Origin: Zygnema cylindricum
Lineage: Eukaryota > Streptophyta > Zygnematophyceae > Zygnematales > Zygnemataceae
DNA length: 64,000 bases
Direction of reading: 5' to 3'
Assembly: GCA_037447655.1 (NCBI GenBank)
Contig: JBBHKE010000354.1
Coordinates: 62,001-126,000, forward strand
The notes beneath the pieces were generated by a model that did no database searches, had not been told where the DNA came from, and was given only the letters and a program-made list of their open reading frames with translations. Positions 33,301-43,900 of this stretch are shown in pieces; within the stretch, counting starts at the first letter, position 1, and each line of letters opens with the position of its first letter. The translations under genes and the position numbers were made by a program.

Positions 33301-35316
33301 CAATTTTACACTGAATGTGATTATCTATTTGACAATTTATCTTTTTCTTGGATGCACAGTTAAGTAAAACATGCTGAAAAGCTGAGAAGAACTGAAGCGA
33401 AACAATGAAGATATACCACTTGTTAACGTTGAAACTTGAAATGTAAGTAGCAACTAATCAGTATTTTCTTCTTTTTTTTGCCCCTGTTTTTCCTTCCTTT
33501 TCTTGCTGTTAAATTTGCAGGCAATTCATGGAATTGCTCCCAAAGCATCCATTTTCTACTTAGGTGCAGCTTCGAATGCAGATTCTGACTTAGTTGCAGC
33601 TATAAGCTACATCCTGGATTACGGATTGGCACCAATTTTCAGTAATTCCTATGCCAGTCTTCTACCTCCTCCGTCTTATCAACCGATTGCTGTGACAATA
33701 GCGAGTAATAAGGTGTGTTTTTTAAAATCTTGATCTGACATTTTCTGATTTTATTTTTTTGTGAATGCGGGTCTGCGTGTCCGTGTTTTACTTTACGTAA
33801 TTGTGGTTTATTCCTGCAGCTTGAAAGCTTGATGTTAAATTTTTACCTGTCTGTTCAAATTTAAGTTTGAAAACGAAACGTTCATAGAAATGTTTTACCT
33901 GTTTTATACCCATTTTTCAATTTCATATTTGGGTTATGAATATAGTTTTTTTTTTTAGGTTTTTTTTTCTATTTTCTAATTGGACAGTACAACGCAGTGG
34001 ATCTTCATTTCTTAGTTAAACAATTCCTACCTAACCCTGATCGTTAAGTCAAACTTTGACAACGACTGTTACTCTTGTGTTGATTGATGTGTGATATTCA
34101 GTCCGTTATCTGATGTTCGATGCGCATTATCCAACATTTGATTTGTTTCTTCCGACAATGCGTGTATATTGTGAAAAAATTAGTGTATGGTGGTCAATGT
34201 CCAAGATCAAATGTCCAGTGTCAATGTCCAATGTCCTATTTCCAATGTCCAAAATTCAGTATTCAATGCCCAATGAGCAATGCGGCATATCAGATTGCCG
34301 GTTTTAACCTCTAGCGTCTATCTGGATTATGCAGCCGTTCACGGACCTTTTGATTCAAGCAGCAGCTCAAGGAGTAGGAGCATACTTTGCTTCCGGCGAC
34401 GATGGAGATGACTCCAACAGCGAATTTTTTGGGGGTCTTCCAGTGACAGAATATCCAGCTTCAGATCCATGGGCTACAGCAGTTGGAGGAACTACTCTCG
34501 CAATCAACAAAAAGGGAAGGCGAACATTTGAGGTTTATTGGGGAAACACTGCTAAGAATTCAACAGGTGAATTTTTTCTGAACGGAGGCGGAGGAGGTGT
34601 TTCAGACGTTTACCCAACCCCTTTTTATCAAAAACAGGGTCCTGCGAAGACTTTTTTGAACAAGTATGGGAAGGGAGTACGTGGAAGAGTGGTCCCAGAT
34701 ATTAGTGCAAATGGCGATCCGTTCACAGGGTGAGTACGAATAAATAAATAATCACAGACAAAAAAAAGTAAAATAGATAGTTCTCCTTTTTTTCTTACCT
34801 GTTCACTGGGGCCGCTTTTAGTCAACATGACAACACGTTTATTAAATAACTGTGATCAACACAAATTGACACATTTTCCCCCATTATTTATTCCCTTTTT
34901 TCCTTGGTTTTTGTTTCAGCCTTTTCATCGGATACTCATTTATTGAGTTGGCTCAGGGAACCGATTACTATCAAGATTACGAGTTTTTGCAACCCGTTTT
35001 CGAAAATCTAGTTGCTGGCGGTACAAGTTTGTCCTGTCCACTGATGGCTGCATTTGTCGCTTTAACGCAAGAATTGACCGGTCGAAGATTTGGGTTTATA
35101 AACCCACTTTTATATTCTCTTCCTTCTTCGGCATTTATTGATATTGTTGCACCAGAAAAACCTATTCGAGTAGGAACCAGTGAAAACATAACATTGATTT
35201 TGTCAGAAACTCTTAGTCTCAAATCAGTTTCTGGGTACGACGATTCCACTGGACTTGGCGCACCTAGTTTCCGATTTTGGTCAAAATCGTTTTGGCGAAA
35301 GTTGCCAAGAAATTAA
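30315..35316 (+). CDS. Sedolisin-family (S53) serine-carboxyl peptidase, six exons
   Basis: Exons: 30315-30794, 32126-32389, 32758-33003, 33521-33712, 34335-34729 and 34920-35316 (stop TAA). All introns are GT-AG and the frame joins to 657 residues. Residues 1-30 or so are a signal peptide (HILLPLLFLLSLSLP). About 65-160 is the Pro-kumamolisin activation domain (YGKYLSPEEFRARFSPSEE). The mature catalytic domain carries GWQGEEALDIE with the Glu/Asp pair (E324, D328), the oxyanion Asp in ASGDDGD (D416), VPDISANGDP, and the nucleophile Ser in AGGTSLSCPLMA (S562). GYDDSTGLGAP near the C-terminus matches the family calcium site. S53 enzymes are acid endo- or tripeptidyl-peptidases, made as secreted or lysosome/vacuole-targeted zymogens. 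All catalytic positions are present, so an active enzyme is likely. It converges on the permease gene downstream. Confidence 0.93.
31575..31668 (+). repeat. Purine-rich (GAGAGA/GGGAGA) tract in sedolisin intron 1
   Basis: Simple-sequence purine tract on the sense strand. Together with the pyrimidine tract 200 bp downstream in the same intron, it could form an intramolecular stem in the pre-mRNA. Confidence 0.7.
31868..32125 (+). repeat. (CTCC)n/(CCTCCT)n tract extending the polypyrimidine tract of sedolisin exon 2
   Basis: About 240 bases of CTCC, TGCTCC and CTCCTC units run up to TTTTTTTTTCAG, the acceptor of exon 2 at 32126. The acceptor thus sits at the end of a greatly enlarged polypyrimidine tract. 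Open frames through this tract are artefacts. Confidence 0.8.
34195..34285 (+). repeat. Degenerate AATGTCC-type minisatellite in sedolisin intron 4
   Basis: Repeated CAATGTCC/AAATGTCC units at about 6-12 base spacing, 50 bp upstream of exon 5. Similar AATGTC-based units make up 44210-44610 in the permease gene. Confidence 0.6.
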
Positions 35317-35480
35317 TTTATCTCGAGATTTTATTTCTGGTCAATCTTATTTTTGGCTGGATTTGTCTCTGTTTGGGTTTAGTTTAGTGGATGGAGACTT
35401 GTTTATATCATTTTTATTGGGAAATCGTGTTTTCTTTTGTTTTAGACTTTTCTTTCGTGAGATGGAAGGGTAAAGTTGAC

Positions 35481-35486
35481 AATAAA
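35481..35486 (+). terminator. Candidate polyadenylation signal of the sedolisin gene
   Basis: AATAAA, 165 bp beyond the stop codon, followed by T-rich sequence. Typical position for a plant 3' end; not proven. Confidence 0.5.
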
Positions 35487-36195
35487 TGATTTAATTTTTG
35501 TAGTAAGCTTCTGTGTAGGGGAGAGAGGGCTTGAAAGAGGACATGTCTTGATTTAGAAGTGAAAATCTTAGATTTTGTAGTTTTAACTTTTGATACCTTT
35601 TTCCTTTCTTTGTGAAGTTTGAGGCTATCAAACAAGCCCTTAGTCGCAGACAAGTGTAGACAAGAAATGTACATTGGGGATTAGTGCCATATGAGTGAAT
35701 CACAATGAACATAGGTTTAGGAGAAGGAATAAATACACAAATAGACACAAGGCAGGTTTAGACAACTTTAGAATTGATTTAAAGTCAAAGGGATCACAAG
35801 GCAAAAATCCAAGTGAGCCCCGTTAGAAAGTACAACGATTATTGTAAGACTATTCTAATAAAATTTGAACTCTCCTCCTGAATGTGATTGTTTAACTCTA
35901 TGTATGTTCAAAAGACCTCTCTGTGCTATTTTGTTCCATCATCGTCTTTTTGAGATAGACTTCCTCATTTTTATACTTTGCTATTTATTGCATGGTGTGT
36001 AATAAAGCTAAAAGTGCTTATGTTGCGTGGTCGAATGGGATGATGCCTACACTTTTCGTCACAAAATTGCCGCAGGCCAATTTCGTGAAGTTTCCTTACA
36101 TCCCGTAGTTCGTGGCAACATCACTTAATTTTGAAACGTTTCGAACTTTCGATTCGTCACGTCGTGCAATATTTGTTATGTTAACATTGTTACCA
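35487..36195. other. Intergenic, no gene recognised
   Basis: No family or repeat recognised between the sedolisin 3' end and the hAT element. Short minus-strand frames lack any recognisable feature. Confidence 0.35.
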
Positions 36196-36203
36196 ATATG
36201 TAT

Positions 36204-36906
36204 CAGAGGTCGCAAAAGTCAAAATTTTACATAACCGAAACCGACCGTTTTTTTTTTCAAAATCTCAGTAACCGACGCCCGACCGGGTTATGTCACGCTC
36301 CAAAATTGTTAACCGTTAACCAACCGGCGTTTACTAAAATAAAAGTTAACTGAAACTCGATTTCTCGCGACTAACAGTGCCCGCCCGTAACCGAAAAAGT
36401 ACAAAATTAACTAATGTACGACGTATGAATAAGCCAATAATTACGATTTGTCGCGTTACCTTAGATTTGCGAAATTAATAGTGTTTACTAACGTGTCAGA
36501 TTTGCGACGCTTTGTCGCGTTCACTAAGATTTGCGAAATGAATAGTGTACTGCCGTGTCAGATTTGCGACGCTTTGTCGCGTTTCCTAAGATTTACGAAA
36601 TGAATAGTGTAGTACCATGTCAGATTTGCGACGCTTTGTCGCGTTCCCTAAGATTTGTGAAATGAAGTGTTACTACCGTGTCAGATTTGCGACGGTAATC
36701 ATGATGTCACGTACTTCCACGATGCCAAAGAGTACAAAGTACAATAATGTTGGATTGTATGGACAATACAAAATTTTCATTTTTTTTGGTTTTTTGTTTG
36801 ACCGACCGTTACCGACTGTTTTTTTTTTCTGGTGAATCAACCGACCGCAACCGCCCGGCCCTCAAAACGGTCGGTCACGGTTTCGGTTGACCATTTGCGA
36901 CCTCTG
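36204..36906. mobile_element. hAT-type element, 703 bp, TSD ATATGTAT
   Basis: The ends are CAGAGGTCGCAAA and TTTGCGACCTCTG. A perfect 8-bp duplication ATATGTAT flanks it (36196-36203 and 36907-36914). The subterminal arms are inverted and rich in AACCGACCG motifs. From about 36440 to 36700 there are four head-to-tail units of about 61 bp, each containing CAGATTTGCGACGCTTTGTCGCG. There is no transposase. A sister copy in the opposite orientation is at 37964-38526. Confidence 0.92.
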
Positions 36907-36995
36907 ATATGTATCACCCGGCATCACAAAAATCAACACTCCCACTCGATGTCGGGGCGATACTTGCTGTACAATATTGAGGCTGTCACTTCTTA

Positions 36996-37721
36996 GGGCG
37001 TGTGCCCATGTAACCGGAACTTTGAAACGTTACTTTGGATTTTAGCGCTGATTTTACGGTGTACTTTTCAAAGTGTTCCCATGTCAAACATTACTTGCGC
37101 CTTCATTACTTCAAATATGTGACAGATGTAGACGTCACCAATATCTTGCGACACCTGTAGACGCTAACAAAATGCGGACATTTGTAGACGCCAGCGAGCT
37201 CCGGACAAACTGTGGACATTTGTAGACTACAACGAGATTCTGACATACCGTGGACATTTGTAGACGCCCACACGTGGACAACATAACAAATTGCCTACGT
37301 CTACAAATGGCAGATGGACTCCTACGCTGTAATCTCCGCAGACCCTGCTGGAGATAAATTTCGTACAACCAAACAAACAAAAGAATTATTTGCAAACAGA
37401 CAAACATTTTTGTTTTACTGTACACTCCCAATTGAAAAAAAAAATAGAAAACTTTTGACGCGTGCAATCCAGGTTTTCTATTCGTCAATAGGGTAGGATT
37501 TTCATTAAAATCAGATCGCGATTTGATTCCAGTGCAAGTGTGAAGATGAGCTGGAAGTGGGTCGTGATGATAATAACGCCAAATTTCGTACCTTCCAAGT
37601 ACCAAGATGTACTTGTGTTTTTGCAAAAATTTCGTACGGCGTAATATTTTCTCGTTGCAAGTCTCGTTTTCTTTGAAAACGACGGAAAAAAACCCTTACT
37701 TGAACACATGGGCACACGCCC
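36996..37721. mobile_element. PIF/Harbinger-type element with TTA target duplication
   Basis: It starts GGGCGTGTGCCCATGTAACC and ends ACACATGGGCACACGCCC, flanked by TTA on both sides (36993-36995 and 37722-37724). It is a sister of 8943-9611, sharing TTACGGTGTACTTTTCAAAGTG, the TGTAGACGCC units and the AAAACCCTTACTTGAACACATGG end. It is non-autonomous. Confidence 0.88.
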
Positions 37722-37773
37722 TTACTATCACGCTTTCTCTCCGATTCTGTTGAAATCGGATTCTATTAATCAA

Positions 37774-37905
37774 TTTTTTAGTGTTGTGTATCGGGAAAAA
37801 ACTTATCTTGATAAAACCGATATCGATACATATCGGTCATCGAACGGTGAGGAGTCTCGATATATCGCTCGGATATCAACAAATTCTTTATCGCGACAAG
37901 TGGAA
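37774..37905. mobile_element. Fragment of the TAGTGTTGGGTATCG hAT family
   Basis: It starts TTAGTGTTGTGTATCGGG and continues with CGATATCGATACATATCGGTCATCG and TCTCGATATATCGCTCGG, resembling the terminus of 27974-28755. The opposite terminus was not found, so it is a truncated copy. Confidence 0.5.
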
Positions 37906-37963
37906 AAATTAAACCGCGCTACTCACTCGCCACTTTTTGGCACTTAAAAGTGGAGCACTACAC

Positions 37964-38526
37964 CAGAGGTCGCAAACGGTCAACCGAAACCGTGACCGAC
38001 CGTTAACCGACAGCCCGCGCCGGATCCGGAAAGGATTCGCTTGCCAAATTTTGAGGGCCGGGCGGTTGCGGTCAGTTGATTCACCAAAAAAAAAGAAAAT
38101 ATTTGGTTACGGTCGGTTAAACATAATACCAAAAAAAATGAAAATTTTGTACTGTCCATATAATCCAACGTTATTGTACTTACTCTTTGGTATCGCGGAA
38201 GTACCTGACATCATGATTAGCGTCGCAAATCTGACACGGTAGTAACACTATTCATTTCGCAAATCTTAAGGAAAGTGACAAATTATAATTATTGGCTTAT
38301 TCATACGTCGTACATTAGTTAATTTTGTATTTTTTCGGTTACGGGCGGGCACAGTTAGTAGCGAGAAATCGAGTTTCAGTTAACTTTTATTTTCGTAAAC
38401 GTCGGTTGGTTAACGGTTAACAATTTTGGAGCGTGATATAACCGGGTCGGGCGTCGGTTACTTAGATTTTGAAAAAAAAAAACGGTCGGTTTCGGTTTTG
38501 TAAAATTTTGACTTTTGCGACCTTTG
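37964..38526. mobile_element. hAT-type element, 563 bp, TSD CACTACAC
   Basis: The ends CAGAGGTCGCAAACGGTCAACC and TTTTGCGACCTTTG are flanked by perfect CACTACAC duplications (37956-37963 and 38527-38534). It is the same family as 36204-36906 but inverted relative to it. The tandem 61-bp units are reduced to remnants. The element sits in the terminus of a TA-flanked MITE (38532 onward). Confidence 0.9.
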
Positions 38527-38531
38527 CACTA

Positions 38532-38735
38532 CACCTGTATCGCTATTAGTGTTATTAATTTTTCGACACTTAAAACATCTTTTCTCCGTACACTCTTGTC
38601 CGATTCTCAATTTAAGACTGTCAATCAGAAGCTAAGGATCTTACCTTTCAATTGCAACCGTCAGATCTAAAAACCGGCATGCATGTACGGAGAAAAGATG
38701 TTCAAAGAGACTAAAAATACATTAACACTAAAACA
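38532..38735. mobile_element. MITE of the CACCGTGTATCG subfamily with internal hairpin arms
   Basis: The left end ACACCTGTATCGCTATTAGTG is followed by AACATCTTTTCTCCGTACA. The reverse complement of that block recurs at 38688-38705. The same layout is seen in 51254-51461. The right terminus is poorly preserved. Confidence 0.5.
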
Positions 38736-40870
38736 TAGGAGCAATAGAGCACAGCGGAAGCACAATGAAACTGAACAATAGGCCAATTTTTTTTTGTTAT
38801 AAAAATGGCCGAAGCCTTTGTATACAAGGCCTTCGCTTCTCTCACTCTTTCCTCCTTTCACTCTTATGAGCATACATATGATTATCCAAGGATAAACTCT
38901 GCAACTAAATTATCCAACTTAAATAGCTTTGTATTAGACGTGCAGTGCACGATAAGAAGAACATAGGTGGCGCCTTTCAGAACAAGGCACACGGGAAGAA
39001 TAAGGCACGCAGAAAAGATGGCAAACGCGCTTTCTCCTTCAAGAGAAGAAAAGAAGAAACATAAAGTTTCGTGCGACGTACGCCGCGAAACTTCAAACAA
39101 TTCATTTCATGCGTCGTGCGCGCACGAAGCGTTAAATGTACCATTTCGAAAATGTATCGTCGCCCGCAAGCCAAAAATATCGTGTGTGTCGAGTCTCCAC
39201 GCTTCTCCAGATTGAATCGTAACAAAGACACCGCTAAAAAACTCGTAATCCGTGCCAGATAGATCCCTTCTGAAAAGTGGGGAGAAGTGGCAAGTGCCTT
39301 TATAAAAGAATCCCAATAAAAAAAAAAAAAAATCAACGTCTCAAATGTATCGATAGAAGGGGACAAAAAGGGGAAGGTGGCGGATGGAGCGCTTGAAAGA
39401 ACTTGACTATCGGAGAGAGAGAGGAATAAGAAGCGAGGGCCCTAACTACGTGAGAAATCTCGTCAGTACGACGTAAATGATCAACACGTCAATTAGAGGA
39501 CAAGACATATGAAGATGTAGCTAGAGGATAGGGTGTAAATCAAGCTCCACAAACACAATCCTTGTGCTCAACATGGAGGGTGTTCAAATCACCTCGAAGA
39601 AGACAATGAACCATAGCCTCACGAGCCCCACTAAGACCCCCACGAAATGTTAGGACAAGAATCTTAAAAGAAAAAGTGTGAGAGAGGCTTAAAGGCGCAA
39701 CGGATTAGTAAAAATATCTAATGAAGAGAAATGAACGACGTCTTATACCAAATTTGTTACGACGATAGGGATTTTCTCTGACCGGGGATCTCAAATCATA
39801 AGCCCCCAAGACATAAAGATTACAAATAAAAATCTTTCGTCCCAAAATAAAAGTGCATTAAAGATAGTGAAAGAAGGGTATTCAAAGTCGGACTGCCAAA
39901 GGCCATAAAAGGTCGACAACTTTCGAAAGAAATATGGGTACCTTGTGCCTTAGATGTTTTTTTTTTTAATTCTTTCTTATTTCTTTCCTCATGTGTTGAT
40001 GGTTTTTTTTTTTCTTCTTTTATTTTCTCCTCGTGTATTGGCATTTGCAAGTGAGGTGGGGCAAAATAGGTTTAACAACCCAGGAGAGCCACTTCTGATG
40101 ATCCAAAATATCAATATCGTAAAAGGGAGAAGTGTTGCAGGGTACAAGATTAATCGACGACATGGTTGACGTTGTAGCCGAGAGAGGTGGGGAGAAAATC
40201 AAAAATGTAGTTGCTAGGAAAAAAGAGAGAGGGGGAAAGGGAGGAGAAAAAGGGGAAGAGAGAAAATGTCATTGCCAAAGAGGATATTAGTGTTGAGAGA
40301 GTGAAGATGTACTCATGTTGCCTTTTGAAAGTCTTGCTTGGTGGGAGCTAAACTGGTGCAAGGGAAGTGTTGCTTAAGGGGAGTGTTGCTTTGGAGGGGT
40401 GGAAGAAATATTGTTGATAGGGGTTGTGGCAAACATTTTGCCATTGTCGCAATGTTCTGTCCAAAAGGGGGGAAGGGGGGGAGGAGAAGGAGAGTTTCAA
40501 AACGTCCGAGAAGAGAGGGGGAAGAGTTTTGCCGATGCCCACCGCATTTTTTGCCAGGGGGGAAATATGTCGATGCCGTTGCGGAAATTAGGGTGGGGGG
40601 TGGGAGGAGAGGGGTTGTCACAAAGGGGAGGAGTAGGAGAATTCCTAGTTTTGATATATTTCTTATTTTCACGAATTTCCACAGTTTTTAAGGAGAACAG
40701 TATGATTTGTTGAATTTACCGTATACTATAAATTTTGCAAATAGCAAAAAAAACCACAATATAAGTGCGTAAAAAAGTAAAATATAACATAACTGAAATT
40801 CTTCCATTCTAATCATAAATGGTAAATGTTTTGATGTAATAAATGGTCCGTTGTAAAAATCGTAAAATTA
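38736..40870. other. Intergenic, no gene recognised
   Basis: No recognisable protein family. Positions about 40210-40640 are purine-rich low complexity (GGGGGAAGG types), and the Pro/Leu-rich minus-strand frame there is an artefact. The remainder shows no repeat structure that I could define. Confidence 0.35.
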
Positions 40871-40880
40871 CACCAAACAT

Positions 40881-40886
40881 TTTATT
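40881..40886 (-). terminator. Candidate polyadenylation signal of the permease gene
   Basis: AATAAA on the minus strand, about 100 bp past the stop codon at 40988. Confidence 0.5.
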
Positions 40887-40987
40887 AACAAATATATGCA
40901 ACTAGAAAAAAAAAACAACAATGGAAATATAATAGAACTAAAGACATTGATTGTAAAATAGTTGAACAACTAACAAGAACGATTTTT

Positions 40988-43900
40988 TTAAGATGTTGAT
41001 TCTGATGAAGTTACTTCTTTAATTGCATCATCTTCGGAAACGTCAATGGTTCTTATGGGACTTTTGAACCATTTTCGAGCATCAATGGTCCACCAAAGAA
41101 GAGTTATGCCCATAACCGTCGTAAAACCTGAAAATTATTTCCTAGTTAGTCCTTCTCTTTATTCCATCTCCAACCTCTTTCTCTCCTCTCTCCTCCCTCT
41201 CCTGCTTCCCCCCTCTCCCTATTTTTTCATTCTCCCCTGTCCTCTCTCTCCTCTCTCTCCACTTTGCTCTCTCTCCGCTCTCTCCTATTCTCCTTCCCTC
41301 CCCAACCCGCTCATTCTCTCCCTCACCTCCTGTCCTCACTTTTCCCTGCCGTCTTCCACGCTCTCTCCCTCTCTCCCTCTATACCTCACTCCCTCTATAC
41401 CTCTCTCCCTCTCTCCCGCTCGTCCTCTCCCCCCAGCCCTCTCTCCTTCGCCCTCTCTCCCTTGCACTTCTCCCTCCTCTCTCTCTCACTCGCCCCACTT
41501 CCCTCACCCGCTCTCTCTCCCCCCACCCTCCCTTTCTCCCACTCTTCTCCCTTTTCTCTCTCCCCTCAGTCTCTTCCTTTCCCCTACTCTCTCCGTCTGC
41601 CCCTCACCCGCTCTTCCTAACCAGCTCTCTCGTCCTCTCTCCCTCGCACCTCTCTCCTTCGCCTCCTCTCCCTGCCTCTCCCTCCACGCCTCTCCCTTCC
41701 TCTCTCACGATCGCTTCCTCTCATCTCTCTTTGTCTCTTTCCCTCTCCCTCCCTCGCCCTCTCTCTCTCTTTCTCTCGCTAAACAAACTCCATTTATAGT
41801 TTTCGGTTTTCATTTTCCATTAAATAAACTCAATTTTTTTGTTTTTTTTTTCAACGCTTAGTTTTTTATTGCTTATTGTTTATCTCAGTCATAATCAATC
41901 TTTCGATTTTTTATTATTTTGATGTTTGAAAAAGGGATTTTGAATCTCCATTGCATATTCAATTTTTAATGTTCCATTTTTTTCTTTTTTCGTTTTTTAT
42001 TTTCCTTTCTCCAGTCCTTAAAAACAACAAAATTGATGCTCCAAAACTCCAAATTTTTCATAAAAAATTTCAGACAACAATCAACAGAAAAAAATTCCTG
42101 ATTAAAGGAAACCAAAGAGAGAATAAAAACAAGAGAATAAAATGAGAAATTTGTGAAACAAAAAATAAAAATAAAAGGGGGAATGATGTCTCACACATAC
42201 CTACTGATCCAAAATTAAAATTTTCGGAGGTGACCGGATATAGAGTGGGCACCATAAAAAAAATCATAGTGTACACTATATACACAATAGAAATTGCATT
42301 GAAAAACTTGCTATATTTTCCGAGATGAAACGGTCCCCGTTTAAAATTCGAATTTTTCATAGAAAGACGAGCGAGAATTGGCATTAAATACGTTCCCATA
42401 TAAGCGACAGTTGTCACGGAAGCAATAGCATTATATGCGACTGTGGATCTGGAGGGAGAAAGGAAGAGGCGAGGGAGAGGGAGAGGAAGAGGGTGAGGGA
42501 AAGGGAGGGGGAGCAGGCGAGGGAGAGGCAGAGGGAGAAAGGGAGAGGGCGAGGGAGTGGGAGAGGGAGAGGGAGAGGGAGAGGGAGAGGGAGAGGGAGA
42601 GGGAGAGGGAGAGGGAGAGGGAGAGGGAGAGGGAGAGGGAGAGAGAGAGGGAGTGGGAGAGGGAGATGGAGAGGGAGAAAGGGAGAGGGCGAGGGAGAGG
42701 GAGATGAAATGGGTGAGGGAGAGGGAGGGAGTAGGAGAGGGAGTGGAAATGGGTGAGGGAGATGGAGGGGGAGCAGGAGAGGAAGAGGGAGAGGAAAAAA
42801 GGGAGATGGCGAGGGAGAGGGAGAGGGAGAGGGAGAAGGAGAGGGAGAGGGAGAGGGAGAGGGAGAGGGAGAGGGAGAGGGAGAGGGAGAGGGAGAGGGA
42901 AAGGGAGAGGGAAAGGGAGAGGGAGAGGGAGAGGGAGAGGGAGAGGGAGAGGGAGTGGGAGAGGGAGGTGGAGGGGGAGGGGGAGTGGGAGAGGGAGGGG
43001 GCGAAGAGAGGGAGAGGAGGGGGAGAGGTAGAGGGAGGGGGAGAGGGAGAGGGAGGGGGAGAGGAGAGGGAGAGGGAGGGGGAGGGGGAGGGGGAGAGGG
43101 AGAGGGAAAGGGAGAGGAGAGGGAGAGGGTGATGGGAGGAGGAAAATGAGCCAATTTTTTGGCAAATTCGGCCATTTCATTGAAACATACACGGAAGTTG
43201 AGAAAAACAGATACATTAATTTTCTTTAATAATACAGAAACGCCTTTAATGAAAACAATAATGAAAGAAGGTGTTACACATTTTTTTTTTCGTTGGGAAG
43301 AACCAAACAAAATAAAAAAAACACCATGTCTAGAGAAGAGTTTCGTTTCGTTTTTGTTCCTTCCACGAAATTGGAAAGAGTTACAATGGAAAAATAAGCT
43401 AAAGACAAGTTTTTTCTTGTTGCTACTTAAATTTGGGAGAATAAGAAACTACAAAAGAAACAAAAAAAAGGAAACAAAAAAAGAACCATGCACCCGAAAT
43501 TGGGAAGAACTACTAAGATTTCGATGATGGCTAGAAGCCACGAAGCTCGATATGGTACTTTCGATTTTGAAATCTTTGCAAAAAAAGAAGGAAATGGCAT
43601 CGCTTTATCTCTTGCTTGGGCATAGATATGTCTCGCAGCTGCCAAAGCTCCAGCTTGACCTAAAATTTCAAAATAAAAATATAAATAAGTAAACAAACAA
43701 CATTAAAATGCAAAAGTTTAGGTTAAAAAGCATAAATATGAAATGGGATTTGGGAACTTTTTTGGAAAACTTAAGCTGAAAAAAAAAAATATATATAAAA
43801 TCAAGTTAAGAAACAAAAAAAACGAAGCAAGACAAACATAAAGATAAATTGTCATAAACATATCTCGCGGCAATCTGTTGAAACATTTAGACAAAAGGGG

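Noticed and set aside
40313-40672. 119-codon Pro/Leu-rich minus-strand frame downstream of the permease
   Set aside because: It is a reading of a purine-rich low-complexity stretch, with no conserved motif.
41046-41861. 271-codon Ser/Leu/Pro frame on the plus strand
   Set aside because: It is a reading of the CTCTCC satellite in permease intron 7, antisense to a well-supported gene.
42414-43310. 298-codon Ser/Pro/Leu frame and several Glu/Gly/Arg-repeat frames
   Set aside because: All are readings of the (GGGAGA)n satellite in permease intron 6. All six frames are open because the repeat lacks stops.
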